From assembly GCF_003596405.1 (NCBI RefSeq), contig NZ_QYUR01000002.1, positions 2,806,501 through 2,870,500 of the forward strand: a stretch of 64,000 nucleotides of DNA. The letters are read 5' to 3'. Of the stretch, positions 28,515 to 38,199 are shown in pieces. The translations under genes and the position numbers were made by a program. Positions within the stretch are counted from its first letter, which is position 1. Each line of letters opens with the position of its first letter. The notes under the pieces are model-generated. The model saw nothing but the letters and a program-made list of their open reading frames with translations. It ran no database searches and was not told the DNA's origin. Origin of the DNA: Pseudomonas cavernicola (GTDB taxonomy: Bacteria; Pseudomonadota; Gammaproteobacteria; Pseudomonadales; Pseudomonadaceae).

Positions 28515-29369
28515 TCAGCGGATCAGGCCAACTCGGGAGAAGTTCGGCAGGTTGTGCAGTTTCGGATCGGACCAGCTCAACCATACCGAGAAGGCTTTGC
28601 CGACAATATTCTTGTCCGGCACCATGCCCAGTAAGTTCTTGGGGATCTTCGGATCATTCCAATAACGGCTGTCGTTGGAGTTGTCACGATTGTCGCCCAT
28701 CATGAAATAGTGCCCTTGCGGCACCGACCATTCACGGCCTGGCTCGGCGCGGTAACGGTTCATTTCCTTACGGATCAGATGCTCAGCGGCACCCAGCTTT
28801 TCCTGGTAAAGCACGGCACTGCCCAACGAGCCCGGCTCATCACCGATGAGCTGCTCCGCTACCGACTGGCCATTGACGAACAGGCGCTTGTCACTGCTGT
28901 AGCGAATCTTATCGCCAGGCAAACCGACCACCCGCTTGATGTAGTTGATGTTCGGCTCGCTCGGGTAGCGGAACACCATCACATCGCCGCGCTGCGGGTC
29001 GCCCACCTCAATCACCTTGGTATCCAGCACGGGCAGGCGGATGCCATAGGCGAACTTATTGACCAAGATGAAATCGCCCACTTCCAGCGTCGGCTTCATC
29101 GAGCCGGAGGGAATCTGGAACGGTTCAATCAAGAAGGAGCGCAAGACCAGAACGATGGCCAGTACCGGGAAGAACGACTTGCCGTACTCCACCAGGAGCG
29201 GCTCCCGGCTCAGTTGCTCGAGCACTACCTCGTCTGGCTCACCGACCTGGCCTTCATAAGCGGTGATCGCGGCTCGCCGACGCGGCGCGAGCAACACCAG
29301 ATCGAACAACGCCAAGACGCCGCAGACGGCCACGGCGATGACTAACAACAGCGGAAAATTGATCGACAT
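28515..29369 (-). CDS. lepB: LepB, signal peptidase I
   Basis: Membrane-bound serine protease that removes signal peptides. It is 284 aa with two N-terminal helices (FPLLLVIAVAVCGVLALFDLVLL and FFPVLAIVLVLRSFLIEPF). The catalytic dyad is seen as S90 in IPSGSMKPTL and K145 in YIKRVVGLPGD, and the late box GDNRDNSNDSR is at about 226-236. It follows lepA by 5 bp, so it is cotranscribed with it. Confidence 0.97.
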   Translation of the reverse strand: MSINFPLLLVIAVAVCGVLALFDLVLLAPRRRAAITAYEGQVGEPDEVVLEQLSREPLLVEYGKSFFPVLAIVLVLRSFLIEPFQIPSGSMKPTLEVGDFILVNKFAYGIRLPVLDTKVIEVGDPQRGDVMVFRYPSEPNINYIKRVVGLPGDKIRYSSDKRLFVNGQSVAEQLIGDEPGSLGSAVLYQEKLGAAEHLIRKEMNRYRAEPGREWSVPQGHYFMMGDNRDNSNDSRYWNDPKIPKNLLGMVPDKNIVGKAFSVWLSWSDPKLHNLPNFSRVGLIR

Positions 29370-29374
29370 AGTCC

Positions 29375-31174
29375 TTAACCATCCAACCTGAGCACCGCAA
29401 GGAAGGCCTCTTGTGGAATCTCCACATTACCCACTTGCTTCATCCGTTTTTTACCAGCCTTCTGCTTCTCCAGCAGTTTGCGCTTACGGCTCACATCGCC
29501 GCCGTAGCACTTGGCCAATACGTTCTTCCTGAGCGCCTTGACAGTCGTACGCGCGACAATCTGCCCGCCAATAGCGGCCTGAATGGCCACATCGAACATC
29601 TGCCGCGGGATCAACTCTTTCATCTTCTCGGTCAATGCGCGGCCTTTGTAGTGCGCATTGTCACGATGCACGATCAACGCCAAGGCATCGACCTTGTCAC
29701 CGTTGATCAGCACATCCAGCTTGACCAGGCTGGCCGACTGGTAGCGATCGAAGTGGTAGTCCAGCGAGGCATAGCCTCGGCTGGTGGACTTCAGACGGTC
29801 GAAGAAGTCCAGGACCACTTCGTTCATCGGCAAGTCGTAGGTCACCTGTACTTGAGTGCCGAGGAACAGCATGTCGTGCTGCACGCCACGTTTTTCAATG
29901 CACAGGGTAATAACGTTACCCAGGTGCTCCTGCGGAACCAGAATATTGGCCCGCACGATGGGCTCGCGCATGTCTTCGATCGCCGACAGATCCGGCAACT
30001 TGGACGGGTTATCGACGTAGATCGTTTCACCAGTCTTGAGCAGCAACTCGAAAATAACCGTCGGCGCGGTGGTGATCAGATCCAGGTCGTACTCGCGTTC
30101 CAGACGCTCCTGAATGATCTCCATGTGCAGCATGCCGAGGAACCCGCAACGGAAGCCGAAGCCCAGTGCGTCGGAGCTTTCCGGGGTGTATTGCAGGGAA
30201 GAGTCGTTCAGCGTGAGCTTTTGCAGGGCTTCACGGAAGTCTTCGAAGTCATCGGAGCTGACCGGGAACAGACCAGCGTAGACCTGCGGCTGAATGCGTT
30301 TGAAGCCTGGCAGCACGTCGACATCCGGCGTGGAGCTCAAGGTTAGGGTGTCACCCACTGGCGCGCCGTGAATGTCCTTGATACCGGCGATGATGAAGCC
30401 TACTTCGCCGGCTTTCAGGTCAACGGTAGCAGTGTGTTTCGGGTTGAATACGCCGACGCTGTCCACCAAGTGAATCTTGCCGGTGGATTTGACCAGAATC
30501 TTGTCGCCCTTCTTCACGCGGCCGTGACGCACGCGGACCAGCGAGACTACGCCCAGGTAGTTATCGAACCAGGAGTCGATGATCAGCGCTTGCAGCGGGT
30601 CTTCGATGTTGCCGGTCGGCGCAGGAATGGTGTGCACCAGGCGCTCGAGCACTTCATCGACGCCCAGACCGGTCTTGGCACTGCAGGTCACCGCATCGGT
30701 GGCATCAATACCGATGATTTTCTCGATTTCTTCTTTGACGCGGTCTGGATCGGCCTGCGGCAGGTCGATTTTGTTCAGCACCGGCATGACCTCAAGGCCT
30801 TGCTCGATAGCGGTGTAGCAGTTGGCGACCGACTGGGCCTCTACGCCCTGACCGGCATCGACCACCAACAACGCACCTTCACAAGCCGCCAGCGAACGGC
30901 TGACTTCATAGGTGAAGTCAACATGGCCCGGGGTGTCAATGAAGTTCAGTTGGTAGGTAATCCCATCTTTGGCTTTGTAATACAGAGTAACGCTGTGGGC
31001 CTTGATGGTGATCCCGCGTTCACGCTCCAAGTCCATGGAGTCCAGAACCTGAGCTTCCATTTCGCGCTCGGCCAGGCCACCGCACATTTGAATGAAGCGG
31101 TCAGCCAGGGTCGACTTGCCATGGTCAATGTGGGCGATGATGGAGAAATTACGGATATGACTCAGGTCACTCAC
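29375..31174 (-). CDS. lepA: LepA (EF4), translation elongation GTPase
   Basis: Ribosome-binding GTPase acting on stalled or misassembled ribosomes. It is 599 aa, normal length. G motifs: AHIDHGKST at about 14-22, DTPGHVDF (G3) and NKIDLPQ (G4), then the family-specific C-terminal domain ending [20 protein letters not shown] and [18 protein letters not shown]. First gene of the lepA-lepB block on the minus strand; the promoter should lie in 31175-31284. Confidence 0.98.
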   Translation of the reverse strand: MSDLSHIRNFSIIAHIDHGKSTLADRFIQMCGGLAEREMEAQVLDSMDLERERGITIKAHSVTLYYKAKDGITYQLNFIDTPGHVDFTYEVSRSLAACEGALLVVDAGQGVEAQSVANCYTAIEQGLEVMPVLNKIDLPQADPDRVKEEIEKIIGIDATDAVTCSAKTGLGVDEVLERLVHTIPAPTGNIEDPLQALIIDSWFDNYLGVVSLVRVRHGRVKKGDKILVKSTGKIHLVDSVGVFNPKHTATVDLKAGEVGFIIAGIKDIHGAPVGDTLTLSSTPDVDVLPGFKRIQPQVYAGLFPVSSDDFEDFREALQKLTLNDSSLQYTPESSDALGFGFRCGFLGMLHMEIIQERLEREYDLDLITTAPTVIFELLLKTGETIYVDNPSKLPDLSAIEDMREPIVRANILVPQEHLGNVITLCIEKRGVQHDMLFLGTQVQVTYDLPMNEVVLDFFDRLKSTSRGYASLDYHFDRYQSASLVKLDVLINGDKVDALALIVHRDNAHYKGRALTEKMKELIPRQMFDVAIQAAIGGQIVARTTVKALRKNVLAKCYGGDVSRKRKLLEKQKAGKKRMKQVGNVEIPQEAFLAVLRLDG

Positions 31175-31284
31175 GGATCAACACTCAAAAAGGCCGCAGG
31201 CAGACTGCCCGCCGAAAAATAGCCGGGAAGTGTACCCGATCAGCGCCTGGGGCGTCACGTTCAGCTGCCGACCGGCGCCCATGA

Positions 31285-31311
31285 AAAAGGGCGGTCAAGA
31301 CCGCCCTTTTC
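31285..31311 (-). terminator. Terminator between mucD and lepA
   Basis: A perfect stem GGGCGGT-caag-ACCGCCC flanked by A5 and T4, hence usable on both strands; on the minus strand it lies 16 bp past the mucD stop and ends the algU-mucD operon. Confidence 0.88.
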
Positions 31312-31326
31312 GCCTACCCAGCTGAT

Positions 31327-32763
31327 TTATTCGGCCAGTTTGAAGGTAATAAAGCTAGCCCGCGCCTCGCGTAGAACACGCATTGAGACCGAGCGATTTT
31401 TCGGCAAGGCCTGGGCCACCGAGGTGAAAGTCTTAGCTGAGTCAATCGCCTGATTGTTCAGATGAGTGATCACATCGCCCGGACGCAGACCGATCAGCGC
31501 GGCTGGACCCTCCAGCACCTCTTTGATCACCACGCCACCCTTGAGATCCAGGCTCTTTTTCTCCTCGACGGTCAATTCAGCAACCCTGACCCCCATCCGG
31601 TTACTGCTGCGCTCTGCCTCCGGCGTACCGCTCGCGGCAAGCTCTTCACCCTCTGCCGGCAAGGCGCCGACTGTCAGTTGCAGCGTCTTACGAGCGCCTT
31701 CGCGGACCACTTCGAGGTTGGCTGTGGCGCCCGCCTTCAACCCCCCAACCAGATGCGGCAAATCGGCAGACATGATGATCGGTTGGCCATTCAGGCTGAG
31801 AATCACATCCCCCACCTGCAAGCCACCTTTGGCTGCGGGACCATCCTCCAGCACCTGAGCCACCAGCGCGCCAGCCGGCTTATCCAAGCCGAAGGACTCA
31901 GCCAGGTCCTTATTGACCTCCTGAATCACCACACCTAGCCAGCCACGACTGACCTTGCCTTCGGTTTTCAGCTGATTGGCCACATCCATCGCCACATCGA
32001 TCGGAATGGCAAAAGACAAGCCCATAAAACCGCCCGAGCGAGTAAAAATCTGCGAGTTGATCCCAATCACTTCACCGGTCAGGTTGAACAGAGGTCCGCC
32101 GGAGTTGCCCGGGTTGATCGCCACGTCGGTCTGGATAAACGGTACATAGCTTTCATTCGGCAGGCTGCGGCCCTTGGCGCTGACAATGCCGGCAGTCACC
32201 GAGTGATCAAAGCCAAACGGCGAACCGATAGCCAACACCCAGGCGCCCACTTTCAGATCATCCGACTTACCCAGCTTGACGATCGGCAGGCCCTTGCCTT
32301 CGACCTTGAGCAGCGCCACATCGGTACGCGGATCGGCGCCGATCAACTTGGCTTCCAATTCACTGCGATCGGACAAGCGCACGATGATCTCATCGGCACC
32401 AGTCACCACATGATTATTGGTCAGCACATATCCATCGGCCGAGATGATGAAGCCCGAACCCAGCGATTGCGCCTCACGCTGCCGACCATTGCTTGGATTA
32501 CGCGGCGCTTGCGGCATGTTGCGTTCGAAAAACTCACGAAACATCGGCGGTAGACCTTCCAGGTCCGGCATTTGCTGTTGACCAGGACCTGCTGCTATCC
32601 GCTCCGGCACTTTCTGCCGGGTGCTGATGTTCACCACGGCCGGTGCAGCATCCTCGACCAACGCGGTAAAGTCCGGCAATTCGGCGCGCGCGACCGCCGC
32701 CTGACTCAGCAACAACAGCGTGAACAGCACAGACAGACCAGATTTCAGGCTAAGCATCGACAT
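31327..32763 (-). CDS. mucD: MucD, DegP/HtrA-type periplasmic serine protease
   Basis: Periplasmic quality-control protease that restrains the AlgU response by removing misfolded proteins. It is 478 aa: signal peptide to about residue 27 (AVARA), trypsin-like domain with H118 (TNNHVV), D148 (DPRTDVALL) and S221 (NPGNSGGPL), then two PDZ domains (LGVVIQEV from about 275 and a second from about 390 with GVVIKEVLEG). It ends the algU-mucA-mucB-mucC-mucD operon. All catalytic residues are intact. Confidence 0.96.
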   Translation of the reverse strand: MSMLSLKSGLSVLFTLLLLSQAAVARAELPDFTALVEDAAPAVVNISTRQKVPERIAAGPGQQQMPDLEGLPPMFREFFERNMPQAPRNPSNGRQREAQSLGSGFIISADGYVLTNNHVVTGADEIIVRLSDRSELEAKLIGADPRTDVALLKVEGKGLPIVKLGKSDDLKVGAWVLAIGSPFGFDHSVTAGIVSAKGRSLPNESYVPFIQTDVAINPGNSGGPLFNLTGEVIGINSQIFTRSGGFMGLSFAIPIDVAMDVANQLKTEGKVSRGWLGVVIQEVNKDLAESFGLDKPAGALVAQVLEDGPAAKGGLQVGDVILSLNGQPIIMSADLPHLVGGLKAGATANLEVVREGARKTLQLTVGALPAEGEELAASGTPEAERSSNRMGVRVAELTVEEKKSLDLKGGVVIKEVLEGPAALIGLRPGDVITHLNNQAIDSAKTFTSVAQALPKNRSVSMRVLREARASFITFKLAE

Positions 32764-32794
32764 TCAGCTCCCATCCAGAACCAGCAAAATAAAC

Positions 32795-33248
32795 TCAGAA
32801 CGAGCCAGCAGGCTCGGCGAGCATGGCGCGCAACACAAGTGGCTGCAACGCAGGATCGTCTGCGCTGCAGCCACTTCGCCGACGCAGCGCAAACCAGACC
32901 AAGGCGAAACCACCCAGACCTGCAAAAATAACCCAAGACTCATCCAGCGTCAGGCGCTCCGCGAGCATGCCCGCAGCGAACAATCCGAATTATGGCAATA
33001 GATAGACCAGCAGCGAGGCACACACCAGCGAATTCTCGCACCCTCTAATCACCACGGCATCACCGACATCTCGCTGCAAATCAGAGCGGCCGGACACATA
33101 GCCACGCCGACGCCCAACCCCAGCCTGCTCACTAAGCCCCGACCGCAACTGGTATTTGCCGAACCACTGGAACAGGTGCTTTTGCGCGATGTCTCGACCC
33201 AAACCGCACCAGTCTCGACTGTAACCCTTGCCCCGACTCTTCGATCAT
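32795..33248 (-). pseudogene. mucC: mucC remnant (two frameshifts and an in-frame stop)
   Basis: The RseC/MucC-family gene expected here is broken. Translation starts at 33248 (ATG overlapping the mucB stop, reading MIEESG), then homology continues in another frame as RVTVETGAVWVETSRKSTCSS (about 33227 to 33120), then shifts again at a C4 run (33118-33121) to VGRRRGYVSGRSDLQRDVGD and ASLLVYLLP, meets TAA at 32991-32993, and goes on as FGLFAAGMLAERLTLDESW to TGA at 32795. The 454 bp are two short of an intact 151-codon gene plus stop. One Cys of the CSSC motif is also lost (CSSG). Confidence 0.9.
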
Positions 33249-34198
33249 GGCGTAGCTTTCGCCTCGCCCGCACGCATCGACAAAGCTACACGCTCAGCGG
33301 TACCCAGGGGAATCTCGCCAACCACGGTAACCATCACATCACCATCAGCCGTCGACATGCGTTTGGATACAGCCACGGTCGGCCCCAATTGGCTACGCGC
33401 ATCTTCCACCGTGGCACCGTGCAGCGGCTCAAGAAACACCGAGAAACGTGCCAAGCCATCGCCATACATCAAGTACGCGACAGGCTCGGCCGAAGCTGGG
33501 CTACGGCGCGCCAGGACGCTATTCAAGTTGAAGCCCGGCGGCAACCATTCCGAACGCCAGGCATTCGGCTCTACGGCTTGCACCTCGGCAAAATGCACAG
33601 GCTGACAATCAGCGCTCGGCTGCAACGCGCTATCCAGCGGGACGGTAGTATCTAAACTAGAAAACTGAAAGCGCTCAAGCAGCTGCCCTTTCTCATTCAA
33701 CAGCAAGGATTTCAACGGCAGGCCAGTCTCACGATCCAGGTGCAACTCGAAACCATAACGATGTTGATCACGCGGCAGAACCGCCAACACCACGGCTGCA
33801 CGCCCCGCCACCCGGGACTTGCCGATGATGCGCAGGTCATACCAGGCGGAGAGCTGTTTGGGATTCAGCGCTCGGGCCGGCCAAGCCTGGCCATCAGAGA
33901 CCTGATCAGCCAAGGCACCACTCACACATTGAGTGCGGCCGTTCACCCGCAGCACTTCCTGAACCGGGCCATCCAGTTGTAACAAGCGCTCACGCACTTC
34001 GCCGTCATCGGCGCTGTCAACCCGATGCCAAATGCTATGAGTGGAGAAACTACCGTTACGCTCGTAGACGAACGTTCCTTGGAAATTTTGCCGCTGTTCC
34101 GCCTCGGCGAGGCGGTTCAGCCAATCTTGCGCATCAGCCGCGTAAACCGGCAGAGCCAGCCAGCTTCCCAGCAGGAGAGATAAAGGGATGGCGCGCAT
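33245..34198 (-). CDS. mucB: MucB, periplasmic anti-sigma regulator (RseB family)
   Basis: Periplasmic protein that binds MucA and shields it from AlgW cleavage until envelope stress or lipids release it. It is 317 aa with a signal peptide (MRAIPLSLLLGSWLALPVYA, cut near residue 20), and a MucB/RseB body starting DWLNRLAEAEQRQNFQGTFVYERNG. It overlaps the start of the mucC remnant by 3 bp, showing tight coupling was present before decay. It lies 8 bp after mucA. Confidence 0.95.
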   Translation of the reverse strand: MRAIPLSLLLGSWLALPVYAADAQDWLNRLAEAEQRQNFQGTFVYERNGSFSTHSIWHRVDSADDGEVRERLLQLDGPVQEVLRVNGRTQCVSGALADQVSDGQAWPARALNPKQLSAWYDLRIIGKSRVAGRAAVVLAVLPRDQHRYGFELHLDRETGLPLKSLLLNEKGQLLERFQFSSLDTTVPLDSALQPSADCQPVHFAEVQAVEPNAWRSEWLPPGFNLNSVLARRSPASAEPVAYLMYGDGLARFSVFLEPLHGATVEDARSQLGPTVAVSKRMSTADGDVMVTVVGEIPLGTAERVALSMRAGEAKATP

Positions 34199-34206
34199 GA
34201 TCCTCC

Positions 34207-34809
34207 TCAGCGGTTTTCCAGGCTGGCCGCACGGGCATAAGGCAGCACGCTGTCGGTACCGCTCATGGCCGCCTGCTGCGCATGTTGACGCAGGTAGGTC
34301 GGCAGACGCTGCTCATGCCAGCTCAACTGAGCCTGCCGAGCGGCATTTGCCTGTGAGACCGGAGCCTGCTCAACACCCTCACTATAGCCGGCCAATACCG
34401 CAGAGCCTTGCATCTGCGGCATCGCCAGCGTCGGCTGTACGCCCTGTTGAGCCAACTGGGTGCCGGCGACCTCATCCTGGTTATACAAACGCACACCCGC
34501 CAACACCGCCAGCGTGACCGAGGCGGCCACCGCCAAGCGGCCAAGAGTGCGCCAGCGTGCCGGCAGCGCGGCGGCAGGTGCGACAACCGGAACGACCTCA
34601 TCGGCCAGCGCTGCCGAAACCGCCGCGGCAATATCCAAGCGCGGTTCGAGCAACTCTTTATGCATGACCGCGCGGGCGATCTGGTATCGCGACCAGGTAG
34701 AGCGTAACTCCGCGTCGTCACTGGCGTTGAGCACGCGACGCAATTCCAACTCATCCGCCTCGTTATCCATTACCGCGGACAGCGATTCCTGCAGGGCTTC
34801 ACGACTCAT
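34207..34809 (-). CDS. mucA: MucA, anti-sigma factor of AlgU
   Basis: Inner-membrane anti-sigma factor that holds AlgU inactive. It is 200 aa: cytoplasmic AlgU-binding part (MSREALQESLSAVMDNEADE), a membrane helix near 88-105 (LAVAASVTLAVLAGVRLY), and a periplasmic part ending ARAASLENR, the known MucA C-terminus. The start at 34809 is chosen by resemblance to the family; an upstream frame adds a tail unlike it. The full length means no mucoid-type truncation is present. Confidence 0.95.
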   Translation of the reverse strand: MSREALQESLSAVMDNEADELELRRVLNASDDAELRSTWSRYQIARAVMHKELLEPRLDIAAAVSAALADEVVPVVAPAAALPARWRTLGRLAVAASVTLAVLAGVRLYNQDEVAGTQLAQQGVQPTLAMPQMQGSAVLAGYSEGVEQAPVSQANAARQAQLSWHEQRLPTYLRQHAQQAAMSGTDSVLPYARAASLENR

Positions 34810-34840
34810 GGCGGTTCCTCTCTTGGCTAGCGCCGCTGTC

Positions 34841-35422
34841 TCAGGCTTCCTGCAACAAAGGTTGCAGGACTTTATCAATGGCTTCCCGCGCTCGGAAGAT
34901 ACGTGAGCGCACAGTCCCCACCGGACATTGCATCACGCTCGCAATGTCCTCATAACTTAGACCGTCAAACTCGCGTAAGGTCAGAGCCGTGCGCAAGTCT
35001 TCAGGCAACTGCTGGATGGTTCTATGCACCGCGTGCTCGATCTCATCCCGCAGCATCAAACGTTCCGGCGATTCAATGTCCTTGAGGGCATGATCGCCCT
35101 CATAGAACTCGGCATCCTCGGCACTTACATCACTCTCTGGTGGCCGCCGACCACGCGACACCAAGTGGTTCTTCGCCGTATTAATGGCGATGCGATACAG
35201 CCAGGTGTAAAAGGCGCTGTCACCGCGAAAATTAGCTAGTGCTCGATAGGCCTTGATAAAGGCCTCCTGGGCAACGTCCTGAGCTTCATGAGGGTCGTGC
35301 ACGAAGCGCACTATCAACCCGAGAATCTTGTGCTGATATTTCAGCACCAACAGATCAAAAGCCCGCTTGTCGCCACGCTGCACCCGCTCGACCAACTGCT
35401 GATCATCTTCCTGGGTTAGCAT
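34841..35422 (-). CDS. algU: AlgU (RpoE), extracytoplasmic-stress sigma factor
   Basis: ECF sigma factor for envelope stress and alginate genes, 193 aa, matching the known length. Region 2 shows ILGLIVRFVHDPHEAQDVAQ and region 4 TALTLREFDGLSYEDIASVM with CPVGTVRSRIFRAR. The start at 35422 (MLTQEDDQQ) has a GAGGAG ribosome site. First gene of algU-mucA-mucB-mucC-mucD. A matching autoregulated promoter is at 35482-35508. Confidence 0.96.
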   Translation of the reverse strand: MLTQEDDQQLVERVQRGDKRAFDLLVLKYQHKILGLIVRFVHDPHEAQDVAQEAFIKAYRALANFRGDSAFYTWLYRIAINTAKNHLVSRGRRPPESDVSAEDAEFYEGDHALKDIESPERLMLRDEIEHAVHRTIQQLPEDLRTALTLREFDGLSYEDIASVMQCPVGTVRSRIFRAREAIDKVLQPLLQEA

Positions 35423-35481
35423 GAACACTCCTCGTTAAGTTCGGAGGGGTGCTGCACCAGCAAGCGAATCGTCTTGCCAAG

Positions 35482-35508
35482 ATAGACTCGGGTCTTGCGC
35501 AAAAGTTC
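35482..35508 (-). promoter_or_regulatory. AlgU-dependent promoter of algU
   Basis: On the minus strand GAACTT (35508-35503), a 16-bp spacer and TCTAT (35486-35482) match the AlgU consensus GAACTT-N16/17-TCTGA. The 5' leader would be about 50 nt. A second weaker match, GAACTT at 35714-35709 with TCCAT 16 bp on, lies upstream. The 378-bp gap 35423-35800 also holds a nadB -10-like TATACT at 35767-35772 on the plus strand and no gene. Confidence 0.75.
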
Positions 35509-35800
35509 TCCCCCTCCAAACAAGCTTCCGTACAGAAACGCATCTGTCTTGCACGGAGTCGCGCAGCACGACATAGCAGCCGGCTGCGCGGATAATCTTG
35601 TCACCGGTCTTTGGCGCAGTGATAACGTGCGACATGAGCCACAGACACCACAGCGAAACCGGCGTTATCCCTTTTGGGTAACCGCTTATGGAACCTGGGA
35701 GACTAAGAAAGTTCCCAAGCACCATGCACAGTCATAAGCCCGCTATTGTGCCGCCCACCCCACCTATATACTAGGGGCCGCTTTTTTGCGGAATCCGAAC

Positions 35801-37417
35801 ATGAGCCAACATTATCAGCACGACGTCCTGGTCATCGGTAGCGGCGCGGCCGGCCTGACTTTAGCCCTCACCCTGCCCGCCCACCTGCGCATCGCGGTGC
35901 TCAGCAAGGGCGACCTGACTAACGGCTCGACCTATTGGGCGCAGGGCGGTGTGGCGGCTGTGCTGGATAATGCCGACACCGTCGAGTCGCATGTCGAGGA
36001 CACGCTTAACTCCGGCGCCGGGCTCTGCCGTGAAGATGCCGTGCGCTTCACCGTGGAGCACAGCCGCGAAGCAATCGAATGGCTGATCGAGCAAGGAGTG
36101 CCTTTCACCCGCGATGATGAGACCGCGCGCGAGGATGGTGGCTTTGAGTTTCATCTGACCCGCGAAGGCGGCCATAGCCATCGGCGTATCATTCACGCGG
36201 CCGACGCCACCGGCGCCGCCATCTTCAACACCTTGCTGGATCAAGCCAAGCAACGCCCGAATATCGAGCTGTTGGAGCAACGCGTCGCGGTCGATCTGAT
36301 CACCGAGCGCAAACTCGGCTTACCTGGGCATAACTGCCTCGGCGCCTACATCCTGAATCGCGCCAGCGGCCAGGTCGACACCTATCGCGCGCGCTTTACC
36401 GTGCTGGCCAGCGGTGGCGCCGCCAAAGTTTACCTGTATACCAGCAACCCGGACGGCGCCTGCGGCGACGGCATCGCCATGGCCTGGCGGGCCGGTTGTC
36501 GGGTCGGCAATATGGAGTTCAATCAGTTCCATCCGACCTGCCTGTACCACCCGAAGGCCAAGAGTTTTCTGATTACCGAAGCCATACGCGGCGAAGGTGG
36601 ATTGCTCAAGCTGCCCAATGGCGAGCGCTTCATGCAGCGTTTCGACCAGCGGGCCGAGCTGGCTCCACGCGACATCGTGGCGCGGGCCATCGACCATGAG
36701 ATGAAACGCCTCGGCGTCGACTGTGTGTACCTGGATATCAGCCACAAGCCGGCGGACTTCGTGAAGTCGCACTTCCCGACGGTGTATGAACGCTGCCTGG
36801 ACTTTGGTATCGACATCACCCGCGAGGCTATTCCTGTGGTGCCGGCCGCGCACTACACCTGCGGTGGCGTAGTCGTCGACCAGCACGGCCAAACCGACGT
36901 ACCGGGCCTCTACGCGATTGGCGAGACCAGTTTCACCGGCCTCCACGGCGCCAACCGGATGGCCAGCAACTCGCTGCTGGAATGCTTCGTCTATGCCCGC
37001 TCGGCGGCCGCCGACATTCTCCAGCAATTGCCGCACACCCCGGCGCCGCAAGCGCTGCCGAGCTGGGATGCGAGCCAGGTAACCGATTCTGACGAGGACA
37101 TCATCATCGCGCACAACTGGGACGAGTTGCGGCGCTTTATGTGGGACTACGTGGGCATCGTGCGCACCAACAAGCGCCTACAGCGCGCCCAACACCGGGT
37201 ACGCCTGCTACTGGATGAAATCGACGAGTTCTATAGCAACTACAAAGTCAGCCGCGACCTGATCGAGCTGCGCAACCTGGCGCAAGTCGCCGAACTGATT
37301 ATCCGCTCGGCCATGCAACGCCACGAGAGCCGTGGCCTGCACTACACCCTGGACTACCCGGACCAGCTGCCCGAAGCACGCGACACTATTCTGGTGCCGC
37401 CCATCTACGGCGAGTGA
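35801..37417 (+). CDS. nadB: NadB, L-aspartate oxidase
   Basis: FAD enzyme that oxidises aspartate to iminoaspartate, the first step of NAD biosynthesis. It is 538 aa: Rossmann motif [13 protein letters not shown] at about 11-23, [13 protein letters not shown], and the succinate dehydrogenase/fumarate reductase-type active-site region with [11 protein letters not shown] (about 350-360). The start at 35801 is chosen by family length. Divergent from algU, as in PAO1, and overlapping the convergent ygfX gene by 32 bp at its 3' end. Confidence 0.96.
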   Translation: MSQHYQHDVLVIGSGAAGLTLALTLPAHLRIAVLSKGDLTNGSTYWAQGGVAAVLDNADTVESHVEDTLNSGAGLCREDAVRFTVEHSREAIEWLIEQGVPFTRDDETAREDGGFEFHLTREGGHSHRRIIHAADATGAAIFNTLLDQAKQRPNIELLEQRVAVDLITERKLGLPGHNCLGAYILNRASGQVDTYRARFTVLASGGAAKVYLYTSNPDGACGDGIAMAWRAGCRVGNMEFNQFHPTCLYHPKAKSFLITEAIRGEGGLLKLPNGERFMQRFDQRAELAPRDIVARAIDHEMKRLGVDCVYLDISHKPADFVKSHFPTVYERCLDFGIDITREAIPVVPAAHYTCGGVVVDQHGQTDVPGLYAIGETSFTGLHGANRMASNSLLECFVYARSAAADILQQLPHTPAPQALPSWDASQVTDSDEDIIIAHNWDELRRFMWDYVGIVRTNKRLQRAQHRVRLLLDEIDEFYSNYKVSRDLIELRNLAQVAELIIRSAMQRHESRGLHYTLDYPDQLPEARDTILVPPIYGE

Positions 37418-37838
37418 ATTTCAGCCGAACCCGCAAGCGCCGATGAATCTCCGGCGCCAGCGCATCGCGCGGGATACACAAACCTTGTACCCGCCACTCG
37501 CCCGCCAGACGAAAGCGCAACACCACCGCCAGCGGCAATGCCAGGCTATCCGGGCGCAGCTGCACTGCTTGCCAGCCTTTCTGCGCATTCCACAGCTGCC
37601 AGCCGTCGGCGTCATGGCGCAGACCACAAAACGCCTTCGCGTTGCTCAGCAAAATCTGCCGTGGCAGCACCCAGGCCGCATGCGCCAGACACAACAACAG
37701 CCCGAGCAAACGCGCCCAGAGTGGGATTTGTGCGAAAACCAGCGCGCCCAACGCACAGACCTGTGCCGCCAGATAAACCGCCAGCAGCTGCCGAGAGGCG
37801 CGCCAGCGGCATTCGAAGACCTTACTTAGGCTGGACAC
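37386..37838 (-). CDS. ygfX: YgfX-like membrane protein
   Basis: A 150-aa small membrane protein with two helices near residues 17-55 ([38 protein letters not shown]). It is located right after sdhE, as ygfX is in E. coli, where the pair has been described as CptA/CptB, a claimed toxin-antitoxin set, though the SdhE role in flavinylation is better supported. It overlaps sdhE by 17 bp and converges on nadB with 32 bp of shared 3' coding sequence. I assign it by position and shape only. Confidence 0.75.
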   Translation of the reverse strand: MSSLSKVFECRWRASRQLLAVYLAAQVCALGALVFAQIPLWARLLGLLLCLAHAAWVLPRQILLSNAKAFCGLRHDADGWQLWNAQKGWQAVQLRPDSLALPLAVVLRFRLAGEWRVQGLCIPRDALAPEIHRRLRVRLKFTRRRWAAPE

Positions 37839-38076
37839 GATCCAGAATCATCCGAACCATACGGCGCAAGTCGGCGTCTTCCGGCTCGCCACGCTGCATG
37901 AACCAGCCAAACATGTCCTGATCCTCGCACTCCAGCAGTTTGCGATAGCGCTCCCGATCTGCCGCGTCGAGGTTGGGGTAAACCTCCTTGACGAAGGGCA
38001 CCAACAGCACATCCAGCTCCAGCATGCCGCGGCGGCTGTGCCAAAAGAGTCGGTTGAGTTCAATATCGTCGACCAT
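37822..38076 (-). CDS. sdhE: SdhE, FAD assembly factor for succinate dehydrogenase
   Basis: Small (84 aa) cytosolic protein that helps attach FAD to SdhA and related flavoproteins, such as fumarate reductase. The diagnostic RGM motif lies at residues 16-18 (SRRGMLELD), followed by the [20 protein letters not shown] helix. It is coupled with ygfX downstream and divergent from ygfZ, another Fe-S/flavin-related gene. The neighbouring nadB is a flavoprotein of the same superfamily, a possible client (inference). Confidence 0.95.
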   Translation of the reverse strand: MVDDIELNRLFWHSRRGMLELDVLLVPFVKEVYPNLDAADRERYRKLLECEDQDMFGWFMQRGEPEDADLRRMVRMILDRVQPK

Positions 38077-38199
38077 GCGAGCGGCTCCTTCAAAATAGGC
38101 CGGCAGTATAGCGGCGCCGTGGGCTCACCGGCACCCGCTGACAAGCTCTTGGCTGAGCCCTATGATGAGCCCCCCAGACTTTTTACTCAGCGATTCTCA

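Noticed and set aside
34207..34809. Possible mucA truncation as in mucoid strains
   Set aside because: The frame is intact to the usual ARAASLENR end.
37386..38076. ygfX-sdhE read as a toxin-antitoxin module (CptAB)
   Set aside because: SdhE has a well-supported flavinylation role and the toxin claim rests on E. coli work only; nothing in this sequence argues for it.
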